This document shows positions 17,233 to 29,222 of a stretch of 64,000 bases of DNA, one piece after another. Each line of letters begins with the position of its first letter. Within the stretch, counting starts at the first letter, position 1. The position numbers were made by a program, and so were the translations under genes. The stretch is from Rhodoblastus sp. (GTDB lineage Bacteria; Pseudomonadota; Alphaproteobacteria; Rhizobiales; Beijerinckiaceae), in contig NZ_JAGRPM010000007.1 of the NCBI RefSeq assembly GCF_019449565.1, positions 1 to 64,000 of the forward strand. Reading direction: 5' to 3'. Under the pieces are notes generated by a model. It was given only the letters and a program-made list of their open reading frames with translations. It had not been told where the DNA came from and made no database searches.

Positions 17233-17261
17233 GTGAAAGCCCGGAACGCCCGGGCTTTCAC
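17233..17261 (-). terminator. Terminator of lpdA
   Basis: GTGAAAGCCCG / CGGGCTTTCAC forms an eleven-base perfect stem with a seven-base loop. On the minus strand it is followed by ATTTT and starts 28 bases after the lpdA stop, closing the sucA-sucB-lpdA transcript. Confidence 0.75.
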
Positions 17262-17288
17262 GTGATTGCGGGTCTCGCGGTCGTCGCT

Positions 17289-18686
<1,398 letters not shown>

Positions 18687-18745
18687 AAAATTCTCCGCGA
18701 AAAAACATTCCTGCCCGGCGGGGCCGGGCAGGAAGCGGGGTCAAA

Positions 18746-19960
18746 TCAGAGATCGAGGACGAGACGCGCCGGATCTTCCAGCGCTTCCTTGACGCGGACG
18801 AGGAAGGTCACAGCCTCCTTGCCGTCGACGACGCGGTGATCATAGGAGAGCGCCAGATACATCATCGGGCGGATCTCGATCTTGCCGCCGATCACGACCG
18901 GGCGCTCCTGGATCTTGTGCATTCCAAGAATGCCGGACTGCGGGGCGTTCAAGATCGGCGTGGACATCAACGAGCCATAGACGCCGCCATTGGAGATGGT
19001 GAAGGTGCCGCCCTGCATCTCTTCGATCTTGAGCTGGCCGTCGCGGGCGCGCTTGCCAAAACCGGCGATGGTTTTTTCAATGCCGGCGATGGAGAGCGTT
19101 TCGGCATCGCGCACCACCGGCACGACGAGACCCTTGTCGGTGCCGACGGCGACGCCGATATGGCAGAAGTTCTTGTAGATGAGGTCGGAGCCGTCGATCT
19201 CGGAATTGACGGCCGGGATTTCCTTCAGCGCATGGGTGCAGGCCTTCACGAAGAAGCCCATGAAGCCGAGCTTCACGCCGTGCTTCTTCTCGAACAGGTC
19301 CTTGTACTGGCTGCGCAGGCTCATCAACGGCTGCATGTCCACTTCATTGAAAGTGGTCAGCATGGCGGCGGTGTTCTGCGCTTCCTTGAGGCGGCGCGCG
19401 ATCGTCTGGCGCAGCTTGGTCATCTTCACGCGCTCTTCGCGCGCCGCGTCATTGGCGGCCGACGGAGCGCGGGCGACGACCGGAGCCGGCGCGGCGGCGG
19501 CCGGCGGGTTCGCGGCGAAGCCGAGCACATCGCCCTTGAGGACCTGACCGCGCTTGCCCGACCCGGCGACGTCATTGACGTCGATGCCGCGGTCGGCGGC
19601 GTTCTTGGCTGCGGCCGGCGAGGGCGGCGCGCCAGCGCCAGCAGGCGCGGGAGCCGGAGCTGCGGCGACCGGGGCCGGCGCGGCGGCGGGAGCGGCGACT
19701 GGGGCGGGCGCGGCGGCGGCGGCGCCTTCGCCTATATAGCCGAGCAGGGCGCCGGGCTCGACGGTGTCGCCGTCCTTGGCGATGATTTCGGACAGGGAGC
19801 CGGCCGCCGGCGCGTTGACTTCGAGCGTGACCTTGTCGGTCTCAAGCTCGAGCAAGGGCTCGTCGGCCTTCACGGCGTCGCCGGGCTTCTTGAACCAGCG
19901 GCCGATGGTCGCTTCGGAAACGGATTCGCCGAGGGTAGGAACGCGGATTTCAGTGGCCAT
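18746..19960 (-). CDS. sucB: 2-oxoglutarate dehydrogenase E2, dihydrolipoyllysine succinyltransferase
   Basis: A 404-residue core protein of the 2-oxoglutarate dehydrogenase complex that transfers the succinyl group to CoA. In order: a lipoyl domain (about 1-78, lipoylated Lys43 in [10 protein letters not shown]), an Ala/Pro-rich flexible linker (about 80-120), a peripheral-subunit-binding domain containing [18 protein letters not shown], a second linker, and the catalytic domain ending in [14 protein letters not shown] with the active His and Asp. A GTG lies nine bases upstream in frame, but the ATG at 19960 ([14 protein letters not shown]) is the family start. It lies 95 bases after sucA across a strong hairpin. 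Confidence 0.96.
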   Translation of the reverse strand: MATEIRVPTLGESVSEATIGRWFKKPGDAVKADEPLLELETDKVTLEVNAPAAGSLSEIIAKDGDTVEPGALLGYIGEGAAAAAPAPVAAPAAAPAPVAAAPAPAPAGAGAPPSPAAAKNAADRGIDVNDVAGSGKRGQVLKGDVLGFAANPPAAAAPAPVVARAPSAANDAAREERVKMTKLRQTIARRLKEAQNTAAMLTTFNEVDMQPLMSLRSQYKDLFEKKHGVKLGFMGFFVKACTHALKEIPAVNSEIDGSDLIYKNFCHIGVAVGTDKGLVVPVVRDAETLSIAGIEKTIAGFGKRARDGQLKIEEMQGGTFTISNGGVYGSLMSTPILNAPQSGILGMHKIQERPVVIGGKIEIRPMMYLALSYDHRVVDGKEAVTFLVRVKEALEDPARLVLDL

Positions 19961-20003
19961 GGGGATCACATCCGCCGCTTGCGCGGCTCAATCAGGAGGG
20001 AAA

Positions 20004-20041
20004 GGCAGGGGCTCCGGCGGTTTAAATGCCTCCGGAGCCCC
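20004..20041 (-). terminator. Strong hairpin between sucA and sucB
   Basis: CAGGGGCTCCGG / CCGGAGCCCCTG is a perfect 12-base stem with a 14-base loop, 14 bases after the sucA stop. On the minus strand CCTTTCC follows rather than a T run. Since sucB must be expressed with sucA, partial termination or protection of the sucA message is more likely than a full stop. Confidence 0.5.
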
Positions 20042-20055
20042 TGGGGAGGGCAATT

Positions 20056-23000
20056 TCAGCTTGCGAAGGCGTCGTCGAGGAAGGCTTTGAGCTGGGCGAG
20101 ATGGAGGGCCATCGTGCCCGCCGCCGTCGCCGCCGAGGCGGGCCGGCCGATATAGCGGGCGCGCTTGCTCTTGCCGGCGGCCTGGGCGAGGACCCATTCG
20201 AGATAAGGCTCGACAAAGGTCCAGGTGCCCATGTTCTTCGGCTCTTCCTGGCACCACGCCACTTCGGCCTTCTTGAAGCGCGACAGGCGGGTGACGAGGG
20301 CCTTCAGAGGCAGCGGATAGAGCTGTTCGACGCGCAGCAGATAGACATCGTCGATTCCGCGCTTTTCACGCTCCTCATAGAGGTCGTAATAGACCTTGCC
20401 GGTGCAGAGGATGACGCGACGGATCTTGTCGTCCTTGACCAGCTTGATCGCCTCATTGGCGTCGGTCTCGGCATGGTCCGACAGCAGGCGGCGGAAATGG
20501 CCTTCGCCCGTGAATTCCTCCATCTTCGAAACCACGCGCTTGTGGCGCAGCAGGGATTTCGGCGTCATCAGGATCAAGGGCTTGCGGATGTCGCGCTTGA
20601 GCTGGCGGCGCAGGATGTGGAAATAGTTGGCGGGGCTGGAGCAGTTCGCCACCTGCATGTTGTCCTCGGCGCACATTTGCAGGAAGCGCTCGAGACGGGC
20701 CGAGGAATGTTCCGGACCCTGGCCTTCATAGCCATGCGGCAGCAGGCAGACGAGGCCCGACATGCGCAGCCACTTGCGCTCGCCGGACGAGATGAACTGG
20801 TCGAACAGCACCTGCGCGCCATTGGCGAAGTCGCCGAACTGGCCTTCCCACATGGTCAGCGCGTTCGGCTCGGCGAGCGAATAGCCATATTCGAAGCCGA
20901 GCACGGCCTCTTCCGAGAGCATCGAATTGATGACCTCGTAATGGCCCTGGCCCTCGCGGATATGGTTCAGCGGCACGTAGCGCGCTTCGTTTTCCTGGTC
21001 GATCAGGACCGAATGGCGCTGCGAGAAGGTGCCGCGTTCGCAATCCTGGCCGGACAGGCGGACGCGATAGCCGTCATCGACCAGCGAGGCGAAGGCCAGG
21101 GACTCCGCGGTCGCCCAGTCGATGCCCTCGCCCGTGGCGATCGCCTTGCGGCGATTGTCCAGGAAGCGCTGGATCGTCTTGTGAAGGTGGAAGCCCTCCG
21201 GAACCTTGCAGAGCTTCTCGCCATATTCCTGCACCTTGGCGACCTCGATCGCGGTGCGGCCGCGACGCGGGTCTTCCTGGTCGGCGCTGGGGACGGATTT
21301 CAGGCCCGCCCAGCGGCCGTCGAGCCAGTCGGCCTTGTTGGGCTTGTAGGCGGCGCCGGCCTCATATTCGGCGTCGAGGCGGGTGCGCCAGTCGGCCTTC
21401 ATCTTGTCGACTTCGCCCTGGGTGATCAGGCCCTCGGCGATCAGCTTCTCGGAATAGAGCTCGAGCGTCGACTTGTGCGCCCGGATCTTCTTGTACATCA
21501 GCGGCTGGGTGAAGGACGGCTCGTCGCCTTCATTATGGCCGAAGCGGCGGTAGCACCACATGTCGATGACCACCGGCTTCTGGAACTTCTGCCGGAATTC
21601 GGTCGCCACCTTGGCGCAGAAGGTCACGGCTTCGGGATCGTCGCCGTTGCAGTGCAGGATCGGGGCTTCGACCGTCTTCGCCACATCCGACGGATAGGGC
21701 GAGGAGCGCGAATAGCGCGGATAGGTGGTGAAGCCGATCTGGTTGTTGATAATGAAATGGATCGAGCCGCCCGTGCGGTGGCCCTTCAGGCCCGACAGCC
21801 CGAAACATTCCGCCACCACGCCCTGGCCCGCGAAGGCGGCGTCGCCGTGGATCAGCAGCGGCATGACGCTGCGGCGGTCTTCCGGGGCGCGGTCCTTGTC
21901 CTGATCCTGCTTGGCGCGGACCTTGCCGAGCACGACGGGATCGGCGATTTCGAGATGCGACGGATTCGCGGTGAGCGACAGATGCACCTTGTTGTTGTCG
22001 AACTCGCGGTCGGACGAGGCGCCGAGGTGATATTTCACGTCGCCGGAGCCTTCGACTTCCTCAGGCAGGAAGGAGCCGCCCTTGAATTCATTGAACAAGG
22101 CGCGGTGCGGCTTGCCCATCACCTGGCAGAGCACGTTGAGGCGGCCGCGATGGGCCATGCCCAGCACGACTTCCTTGACGCCGAGGGCGCCGCCGCGCTT
22201 GAGGATCTGCTCGAGCGCCGGGATCATCGACTCGCCGCCGTCAAGGCCGAAGCGCTTGGTGCCGGTATAGCGCACGTCGAGGAATTTCTCGAAGCCTTCG
22301 GCCTCGACCAGCTTCTGCAGGATGGCGCGCTTGCCCTCCTTGGTGAAGGAGACTTCCTTGTGAAGCCCTTCGATGCGCTCCTGGATCCAGGACTTCTCGG
22401 CCGGATCGGAAATATGCATGAATTCCCAGCCGATGGTCGCGCAATAGGTGCGGCGCAGAATTCCCAGCATCTCGCGGATGGTGGCGTTTTCCATGCCGAG
22501 CACATGATCGATGAAGATCTTGCGGTCGTAATCGGCTTCGGTGAAGCCATAGCTCGACGGATGCAGCTCCTCGTGATCCTTCTGCGGATCGAGGCCGAGC
22601 GGGTCGAGATTGGCGTGAAGATGGCCGCGCATGCGGTAGGCGCGGATCATCATGATCGCGCGCACGGAATCCTGCGTCGCGCGGTGCAGTTCGGCGGCGG
22701 AAATCTCGCCCTTGCCCTCACTGGCGGCCTTGCCCTTGATCTTGTCGGCGAGGGCCTTTTCATTGACTGGCCACTGGCCGTCCAAGGCCGAGACCAGATC
22801 GCCCTGCGCGGCGATCGGCCAGTTCGGCCGCTTCCACGACGCGCCCCTGGCGTTTGCGGCGACGGCCTCGCCATCGTCATTCAGGGCGCCGAAGAATTCG
22901 CGCCATTCGGGATCGACGCCCGCCGGATTGGCCTGGTAGGCGGCGTAGAGCTGCTCGATATAGGCGGCGTTGCCGCCGAACAGGAAAGACGAATCCGCAA

Positions 23001-23067
23001 AAGCGATGTTCTGGGGCGAACGACCGGCGCCGCCGCCATTGCTTCCATTGCTGTCTTGACGCGCCAT
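20056..23067 (-). CDS. sucA: 2-oxoglutarate dehydrogenase E1 component
   Basis: A 1003-residue thiamine-diphosphate enzyme that decarboxylates 2-oxoglutarate and succinylates the E2 lipoyl group. The N terminus has the E2-binding type segment FLFGGNAAYIEQLYAAYQ, followed by GMAHRGRLNVLCQVMGK and HGDAAFAGQGVVAE for ThDP and substrate binding, and the transketolase-like C-terminal domains with FDQFISSGERKWLRMSGLV. The ATG at 23067 (MARQDSNGSNGG) has GAGG nine bases upstream; the reading frame is open further upstream without E1-like sequence. It lies 199 bases downstream of sucD. Confidence 0.97.
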   Translation of the reverse strand: MARQDSNGSNGGGAGRSPQNIAFADSSFLFGGNAAYIEQLYAAYQANPAGVDPEWREFFGALNDDGEAVAANARGASWKRPNWPIAAQGDLVSALDGQWPVNEKALADKIKGKAASEGKGEISAAELHRATQDSVRAIMMIRAYRMRGHLHANLDPLGLDPQKDHEELHPSSYGFTEADYDRKIFIDHVLGMENATIREMLGILRRTYCATIGWEFMHISDPAEKSWIQERIEGLHKEVSFTKEGKRAILQKLVEAEGFEKFLDVRYTGTKRFGLDGGESMIPALEQILKRGGALGVKEVVLGMAHRGRLNVLCQVMGKPHRALFNEFKGGSFLPEEVEGSGDVKYHLGASSDREFDNNKVHLSLTANPSHLEIADPVVLGKVRAKQDQDKDRAPEDRRSVMPLLIHGDAAFAGQGVVAECFGLSGLKGHRTGGSIHFIINNQIGFTTYPRYSRSSPYPSDVAKTVEAPILHCNGDDPEAVTFCAKVATEFRQKFQKPVVIDMWCYRRFGHNEGDEPSFTQPLMYKKIRAHKSTLELYSEKLIAEGLITQGEVDKMKADWRTRLDAEYEAGAAYKPNKADWLDGRWAGLKSVPSADQEDPRRGRTAIEVAKVQEYGEKLCKVPEGFHLHKTIQRFLDNRRKAIATGEGIDWATAESLAFASLVDDGYRVRLSGQDCERGTFSQRHSVLIDQENEARYVPLNHIREGQGHYEVINSMLSEEAVLGFEYGYSLAEPNALTMWEGQFGDFANGAQVLFDQFISSGERKWLRMSGLVCLLPHGYEGQGPEHSSARLERFLQMCAEDNMQVANCSSPANYFHILRRQLKRDIRKPLILMTPKSLLRHKRVVSKMEEFTGEGHFRRLLSDHAETDANEAIKLVKDDKIRRVILCTGKVYYDLYEEREKRGIDDVYLLRVEQLYPLPLKALVTRLSRFKKAEVAWCQEEPKNMGTWTFVEPYLEWVLAQAAGKSKRARYIGRPASAATAAGTMALHLAQLKAFLDDAFAS

Positions 23068-23196
23068 CTTGATATCCTCTCGCTCCGCGCGGCCGTATCG
23101 GACGGCGTTTCGCGGGCTCGGGCGGCTTTCCACCCACATTGACGCCGTCTCGGCGCCGTTGTCGCCCGCTTTGCTTGCGGCGGGCTCTTCGTTGTC

Positions 23197-23226
23197 ATCC
23201 GATCCGGCGCGGACGCCGGGTCGGAT
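23197..23226. repeat. 13-bp hairpin in the sucD-sucA gap
   Basis: ATCCGATCCGGCG / CGCCGGGTCGGAT pairs over 13 positions with one wobble and a CGGA loop. Another stem, GCCCGC with GCGGGC, lies at about 23164-23186. ATTTTT follows on the plus strand, whereas both flanking genes are on the minus strand. It lies in a 199-base gap that could separate mdh-sucCD from sucAB-lpdA expression. Confidence 0.55.
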
Positions 23227-23266
23227 CATTTTTGGCGCGGGCGGCCTGGAGCCGCCGCGCGATCGA

Positions 23267-24157
23267 TCAATTGCCCTTCAGGACTTCGATCAGGGTCGAG
23301 CCGAGACGCGCCGGCGACGGCGAAACGCGGATGCCCGCCGCCTCCATCGCCGCAATCTTGTCCTCGGCGCCGCCCTTGCCGCCCGAGATGATCGCGCCGG
23401 CATGGCCCATGCGGCGGCCGGGAGGGGCGGTGCGGCCCGCGATGAAGCCGACCATCGGCTTCTTGCGGCCGCGCTTGGCCTCGTCGGCGATGAACTGCGC
23501 GGCGTCTTCTTCCGCCGAGCCGCCGATTTCGCCGATCATGATGATCGAGTGGGTCTTGTCGTCGGCCAGGAACAATTCGAGCATGTCGATGAATTCCGTG
23601 CCCTTGACGGGGTCGCCGCCAATGCCGACCGCCGTGGTCTGGCCGAGGCCGACCTGCGAGGTCTGGAAGACGGCTTCATAGGTCAGCGTGCCGGAGCGCG
23701 AGACGATGCCGACATTGCCCTGGCGGAAGATGTTGCCCGGCATGATGCCGATCTTGCATTCGCCGGCGGTCATCACGCCCGGGCAGTTCGGGCCGATCAG
23801 GCGCGACTTGGAGCCGGAGAGCGAACGCTTCACCTTGATCATGTCCTCGACCGGAATGCCTTCCGTGATGGCGACGATCAAGGGGATTTCGGCGTCGATG
23901 GCTTCGCAGATCGCATCGGCCGCGCCCGGCGGCGGAACGTAGATCACCGAGGCGTTGGCGCCGGTGGCGTCGCGGGCTTCGGCGACGGTGTCGAACACCG
24001 GCAGGCCGATATGCGTGGAGCCGCCCTTGCCGGGCGAGGTGCCGCCGACGACCTTGGTACCGAAATAGGCCAGGGCCTGTTCAGAGTGGAACGTGCCGTT
24101 CTTGCCCGTGAAACCCTGGGTGATGATCTTGGTGTTGCTGTCGATCAGGATGGACAT
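23267..24157 (-). CDS. sucD: Succinyl-CoA synthetase alpha subunit
   Basis: A 296-residue subunit that binds CoA and carries the phosphohistidine. [15 protein letters not shown] near the N terminus is the CoA-binding Rossmann loop, [16 protein letters not shown] and [14 protein letters not shown] are conserved, and the active-site His is in [13 protein letters not shown]. The start ATG overlaps the sucC stop by one base (TAATG), so translation is coupled to give matched subunits. Full length, all residues intact. Confidence 0.97.
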   Translation of the reverse strand: MSILIDSNTKIITQGFTGKNGTFHSEQALAYFGTKVVGGTSPGKGGSTHIGLPVFDTVAEARDATGANASVIYVPPPGAADAICEAIDAEIPLIVAITEGIPVEDMIKVKRSLSGSKSRLIGPNCPGVMTAGECKIGIMPGNIFRQGNVGIVSRSGTLTYEAVFQTSQVGLGQTTAVGIGGDPVKGTEFIDMLELFLADDKTHSIIMIGEIGGSAEEDAAQFIADEAKRGRKKPMVGFIAGRTAPPGRRMGHAGAIISGGKGGAEDKIAAMEAAGIRVSPSPARLGSTLIEVLKGN

Positions 24158-25356
24158 TATTTGGCCTCCTTGACGGCCTTGACGATTTTCTGCGCGGCAT
24201 CGTCGAGATCGTCCGCCGGAATCACGTTGAGACCAGATTCGCTGATGATTTTCTTGCCCAGTTCGACGTTCGTGCCTTCGAGGCGCACGACCAGCGGAAC
24301 CTGGAGGCCGACGTCCTTGACCGCGGCGATCACGCCTTCGGCGATGACGTCGCAGCGCATGATGCCGCCGAAGATATTGACCAGAATGCCTTTGACGTTC
24401 GGGTCGGCGGTAATGATCTTGAACGCCGCCGTCACCTTCTCCTTGGTGGCGCCGCCGCCGACGTCGAGGAAGTTGGCGGGCTCCATGCCATAGAGCTTGA
24501 TGATGTCCATCGTCGCCATGGCGAGGCCGGCGCCGTTGACCATGCAGCCGATCGCGCCGTCGAGCGTGATGTAGGACAGGTCATATTTGGACGCTTCGAT
24601 TTCCTTGGCGTCTTCTTCCGTCTCGTCGCGCAGGGCGAGCATGTCGGGATGCCGGTAGAGCGAGTTGGAGTCGAAGGACACCTTTGCGTCCAGGCACTTC
24701 AGTTCGCCCTGCTTGGAGACGATCAGGGGATTGATCTCCAGCATGGCCATGTCCTTCTCGACGAAGGCCTTGTAAAGCTTGGCGACCAGCACGCCCGCCT
24801 GCTTGGCAAGATCGCCGGACAGGTTCAGCGCCTTGGCGACCGTGCGGCCGTGGTGCGGCATGATGCCGGTGGCCGGATCGACCGAGAAGGTGTGGATCTT
24901 TTCGGGGGTCGAATGGGCGACTTCCTCAATGTCCATGCCGCCTTCCGTCGAGACGACGAAGGAGACGCGCGAGGTGACGCGATCGACCAGCGCCGAGAGG
25001 TAGAATTCCTTCTCGATGTCGGAGCCGTCCTCGATATAGAGGCGGTTGACCTGCTTGCCGGCCGGGCCCGTCTGGATCGTGACCAGAGTATTGCCGAGCA
25101 TTTCCTTGACGAAGGTCTTGACCTCGTCGATCGACTTGGCGAGACGCACGCCGCCCTTTTCGCCGGCGGCGGCTTCCTTGAACTTGCCCTTGCCGCGGCC
25201 GCCCGCGTGAATCTGGGACTTGACGACCCAGAGCGGACCGCCGAGCTCCTTGGCGGCGGCTTCGGCCTCTTCAACCTTCAGGACCGGAACGCCGCGCGAA
25301 ACCGGAACTCCGAATTCCTTGAGAACGGCTTTCGCCTGATACTCATGAATATTCAT
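24157..25356 (-). CDS. sucC: Succinyl-CoA synthetase beta subunit (ADP-forming)
   Basis: A 399-residue ATP-grasp protein that supplies the nucleotide site of succinyl-CoA synthetase, the substrate-level phosphorylation step of the TCA cycle. [53 protein letters not shown] and [16 protein letters not shown] are signature segments. The gene is 87 bases after mdh and overlaps sucD by one base. Confidence 0.97.
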   Translation of the reverse strand: MNIHEYQAKAVLKEFGVPVSRGVPVLKVEEAEAAAKELGGPLWVVKSQIHAGGRGKGKFKEAAAGEKGGVRLAKSIDEVKTFVKEMLGNTLVTIQTGPAGKQVNRLYIEDGSDIEKEFYLSALVDRVTSRVSFVVSTEGGMDIEEVAHSTPEKIHTFSVDPATGIMPHHGRTVAKALNLSGDLAKQAGVLVAKLYKAFVEKDMAMLEINPLIVSKQGELKCLDAKVSFDSNSLYRHPDMLALRDETEEDAKEIEASKYDLSYITLDGAIGCMVNGAGLAMATMDIIKLYGMEPANFLDVGGGATKEKVTAAFKIITADPNVKGILVNIFGGIMRCDVIAEGVIAAVKDVGLQVPLVVRLEGTNVELGKKIISESGLNVIPADDLDDAAQKIVKAVKEAK

Positions 25357-25381
25357 TTGCAGTCCTCATGAATGGGATGGG

Positions 25382-25427
25382 GCTTGCGCGTCTCCGCCGC
25401 GTCAAATTTCGGCGGAAAGGCGCAAGC
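25382..25427 (-). repeat. Two-tier hairpin between mdh and sucC
   Basis: GCTTGCGC (25382-25389) pairs with GCGCAAGC (25420-25427), and inside it CCGCC (25394-25398) pairs with GGCGG (25411-25415). It starts 16 bases past the mdh stop on the minus strand. There is no T tract in the direction of transcription, so message stability or partial attenuation is more likely than termination. Confidence 0.5.
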
Positions 25428-25443
25428 TTTGGTTTGCTTCAAA

Positions 25444-26538
<1,095 letters not shown>

Positions 26539-26671
26539 CTAAGGCTCTGACGATATTGTGAAGGCGTTGGACTGGGCGAAACGGCGCTACGGCTGAAAAC
26601 AGAGATAAAACAAGGCGATATAGAAAAACGGCGTCGGCGGCGAGATGCGGGGGCGGTCAATGTTTCACGGG

Positions 26672-26695
26672 GTGACAAATAACAAAAAATGTCAC
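26672..26695. repeat. Dyad overlapping the tetR stop
   Basis: GTGACA and TGTCAC form a six-base inverted repeat around a 12-base centre that is T-rich on the minus strand. It covers the tetR stop codon at 26692-26694. It may be a weak terminator or an operator ahead of mdh. Confidence 0.35.
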
Positions 26696-27336
26696 ATGTC
26701 GAAATCGGGATCGCCGTAGGTCAGGCTCCGCTGGATGACTCCGATGACCCGACCCGCGCGAAACTCCATTTCTCCCGCGGAAACGGCCTTGTCCAGCGCT
26801 ATGGACACCGGCTGAATGAAGCGGTGGGCGAGGTCGAAGATCAGGGACATGGCCCGGCGGCGGTCCTGCATGCGAAAAGCGCCGGAGCCAATTCCTTCCT
26901 CGACGATTGCCTGAATGGCGGTCTGAACCTTGTTGCGATGCTTGCGAGCGATGCCCCCGCCTTGTTCGATGGCGTCGCACAGGAGGCGGAACAGGATCGG
27001 ATCATTGTCGCGCTTGTCGCGATAGGCGTGCTGTAGCGCGGTCAGGGCGCGCTCGAGCTTGTCATAGGCCGGATCCTGGCCCTGGACGATGACCTGCAGC
27101 TCCTCTTCGAGCGGCTTGAGCCAGAGCGAGGTCACCGTCTCGAAGAGCGCTTCCTTGGAGGGGAAATAGCGATAGACATTGGCATGGGACATGCGGGCGG
27201 CCTCGGCAATGCCGACAATGGTCGTTCGCCGGGGGCCGAACCGGCGCAAATGGTCGCAGGCGAGCTCCAGAATCTTTTGGTCGGCGGAGATCTTTTGATC
27301 CGCAGCCAATTCGCCCGGGCGCGCCGGGGCGATCAT
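26692..27336 (-). CDS. TetR/AcrR-family transcriptional regulator
   Basis: A 214-residue regulator with an N-terminal TetR helix-turn-helix (about residues 20-65: TTIVGIAEAARMSHANVYRY followed by FPSKEALF) and a C-terminal all-helical ligand and dimer domain. The ligand is not predictable. Its ATG overlaps the zapE stop by four bases (ATGA), so it is translated from the zapE message. The downstream neighbour is mdh after a 285-base gap, making either zapE or the mdh-suc transcript a possible target. The C terminus SLTYGDPDFDM is unremarkable. Confidence 0.9.
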   Translation of the reverse strand: MIAPARPGELAADQKISADQKILELACDHLRRFGPRRTTIVGIAEAARMSHANVYRYFPSKEALFETVTSLWLKPLEEELQVIVQGQDPAYDKLERALTALQHAYRDKRDNDPILFRLLCDAIEQGGGIARKHRNKVQTAIQAIVEEGIGSGAFRMQDRRRAMSLIFDLAHRFIQPVSIALDKAVSAGEMEFRAGRVIGVIQRSLTYGDPDFDM

Positions 27337-28517
27337 GTCTCGACCAGGCCCGTGATCTCGCCGCTCACAACATCGCCGAGGCCATGGGGCAGGGCCATAT
27401 ATTCCGCCGAGCGCATTTCGGTCAGGCGCGAGACCGTCCGCGCGAATTCGAAGGCCTCGCGGCCCTGTTCGGCGCGATAAAGCTGGTCCGGCTCGACATC
27501 GGCGGAAGCGATCAGCTTGACCTTCTGATCATAGAGGGCGTCGATCAGGTTGATGAATCGTTTCGCCTCGTTGCGCTCCTCCGGCTTGATCGTCGGGATA
27601 TTGTCCACCACGACAACGTGAAAATTTTCCGCGATGGCCAGGAAGTCCGCCGCGCCCAGCGGCCGCTTGCAGAGATCGGCGTAATCGAAGCGCGCGACAT
27701 GACTGGAGGCCTGAGGAATCGCGATTTCTCGCCCGAGCAGGGGCAGGCAGACCGGCTCGCCGCGCGCCACGCCGGCCAGAGCGTGAAAGGCCTTGTCGAG
27801 CGCCGCGCGAGCGCCGTCATCGGCCGGGCAATGATAAACGGCCGCGCCGCCGAGCTTTTCCAGCCGGAAATCGGTTCGCGAATCCAGCTTGATCACTTCC
27901 ATCCTGCTCTTGATCATGGCGATGAAGGGCAGGAACAAAGCCCGGTTCAGGCCATCCTTATAGAGATCGGCCGGATCGACATTGGAGGTCGCGACGACGA
28001 CGATCTTGCGCGCCCACAGCGCCTCGAACAGCCGGCCGAGGATCATGGCGTCGGCAATGTCCGTCACCGCGAATTCATCGAAGCAGAGCAGCGTCGCTTC
28101 TTTGATCAGATCGTCGGCGATGGGAGCGATCGGATCGTCGCCCTTGACCTCATTGGCCTTCTTTTTTTGCCGCCAGACGAAAATGCGCTTGTGAACGTCG
28201 GCCATGAAGGCGTGGAAATGAACCCGGCGCTTTAATTCGATCTCGACCGAATCAAAGAACAGATCCATCAGCATGGTCTTGCCGCGCCCAACGGATCCCC
28301 AGATGTAGAGACCGCGCGGCGTCGCCGTCTCGACCTTGCGCGCGCCAAACAGCCAGCCTAGCGCGCTCGATTTCCGGGCCAGCCGGCTTTCGGTCAGTGT
28401 AACGCTCAGCGCGTCGAGCTTTTCCACCACGGCGACCTGCCGGGCATCGCGTTCGATGCGTCCTTTGGCGACCAGATTGTCATATTGGTCGATAATCGAG
28501 CGGCGGGAATGTTCCAT
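27333..28517 (-). CDS. zapE: Cell division protein ZapE (AFG1-like AAA ATPase)
   Basis: A 394-residue ATPase of the AFG1/ZapE family, which in E. coli associates with the Z-ring and in mitochondria (AFG1/LACE1) helps respiratory-complex quality control. Walker A is GSVGRGKT (74-81), Walker B LLCFDEF (Asp147, Glu148), followed by TDIADAMILGRLFEAL and the sensor segment VVATSNVDP. The C terminus with RFINLIDALYDQKVKL is family-typical. The AAGA just before the ATG at 28517 may serve as ribosome site. It is divergent from a marR gene and coupled to the downstream tetR gene. Position beside mdh-suc is common in Rhizobiales. Confidence 0.93.
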   Translation of the reverse strand: MEHSRRSIIDQYDNLVAKGRIERDARQVAVVEKLDALSVTLTESRLARKSSALGWLFGARKVETATPRGLYIWGSVGRGKTMLMDLFFDSVEIELKRRVHFHAFMADVHKRIFVWRQKKKANEVKGDDPIAPIADDLIKEATLLCFDEFAVTDIADAMILGRLFEALWARKIVVVATSNVDPADLYKDGLNRALFLPFIAMIKSRMEVIKLDSRTDFRLEKLGGAAVYHCPADDGARAALDKAFHALAGVARGEPVCLPLLGREIAIPQASSHVARFDYADLCKRPLGAADFLAIAENFHVVVVDNIPTIKPEERNEAKRFINLIDALYDQKVKLIASADVEPDQLYRAEQGREAFEFARTVSRLTEMRSAEYMALPHGLGDVVSGEITGLVET

Positions 28518-28688
28518 CGGGTCTTCCGGATTTCAATATGCGTGTAGCGGCGCGCTGGCGCGGCTGGCAAGATAATCTTTCGCCGCAGGGAAATGCGAAC
28601 GAGTCGGCTGACGGCTTTGCGTTTGGGCGATCCGATGGTAAATATCAGACGCCTGTCAGTGGTCTATCTAGCTTGCGCGAGGATAAAC

Positions 28689-29222
28689 ATGGCGAAGATC
28701 CGTCCATCCGAAGAATCGTCCACGACGGAACCGCAAAAGCGCCGGGCGCGTTCGCTCGACCTGCCGGGCGAAAATGGCGACATCGCCGCGCTCCTGCGCC
28801 AGGCGGCAAGCGCGCAACGGCTCGCCGAGGAGCGGCTGATCGCCGATCTGGGTGTAACGCCGCCGCAGCTTTCCGCCCTGTCGCTGATCGGCGCAACGCC
28901 GGGCCTGCTCGCCGCAGATCTCGCCCGCAAGGCCAAGCTGACGCCGCAGACCGTGTCGCTGATTGTGGCCAATCTGCGCCGCGCCGGGCTGGCGCGCGAG
29001 GAAGAGGGCGGGGGGTCGTCGGCGTCGCGGGCGCGGCCGCTGGCCCTCACGCCGGAAGGCGAGAAGATCCTGCGTCTTGGCCGGGAGCGGACCGACGCCG
29101 CGAGCGCGCGGCTGATCGAGGGCGTCCGCCCCAAGCGGGAGAAGCTCCTGCGGCGCTGGCTGGCCGCGATCGCCTTGGGACTGCCCCAGCCGGGCGCGGC
29201 GCTCGAAGCCGACGACCTATAG
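28689..29222 (+). CDS. MarR-family transcriptional regulator
   Basis: A 177-residue winged-helix regulator. A polar N-terminal tail of about 35 residues precedes helices and the MarR core: LGVTPPQLSALSLIGATPG, the recognition region LARKAKLTPQTVSLIVANLR, and the wing with ALTPEGEKIL. The ligand and target are unknown. The ATG at 28689 (MAKIRPSEES) follows GAGG by six bases; more upstream starts lack ribosome sites. Its last codons overlap the converging EVE-domain gene by six bases. The divergent neighbour zapE lies 171 bases away and is one possible target. Confidence 0.87.
   Translation: MAKIRPSEESSTTEPQKRRARSLDLPGENGDIAALLRQAASAQRLAEERLIADLGVTPPQLSALSLIGATPGLLAADLARKAKLTPQTVSLIVANLRRAGLAREEEGGGSSASRARPLALTPEGEKILRLGRERTDAASARLIEGVRPKREKLLRRWLAAIALGLPQPGAALEADDL

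Noticed and set aside
20026..23142. A 1038-codon open frame on the plus strand, antisense to sucA
   Set aside because: It mirrors the GC-rich codon pattern of sucA, has no recognisable domain, and sucA on the other strand is a complete, highly conserved gene.
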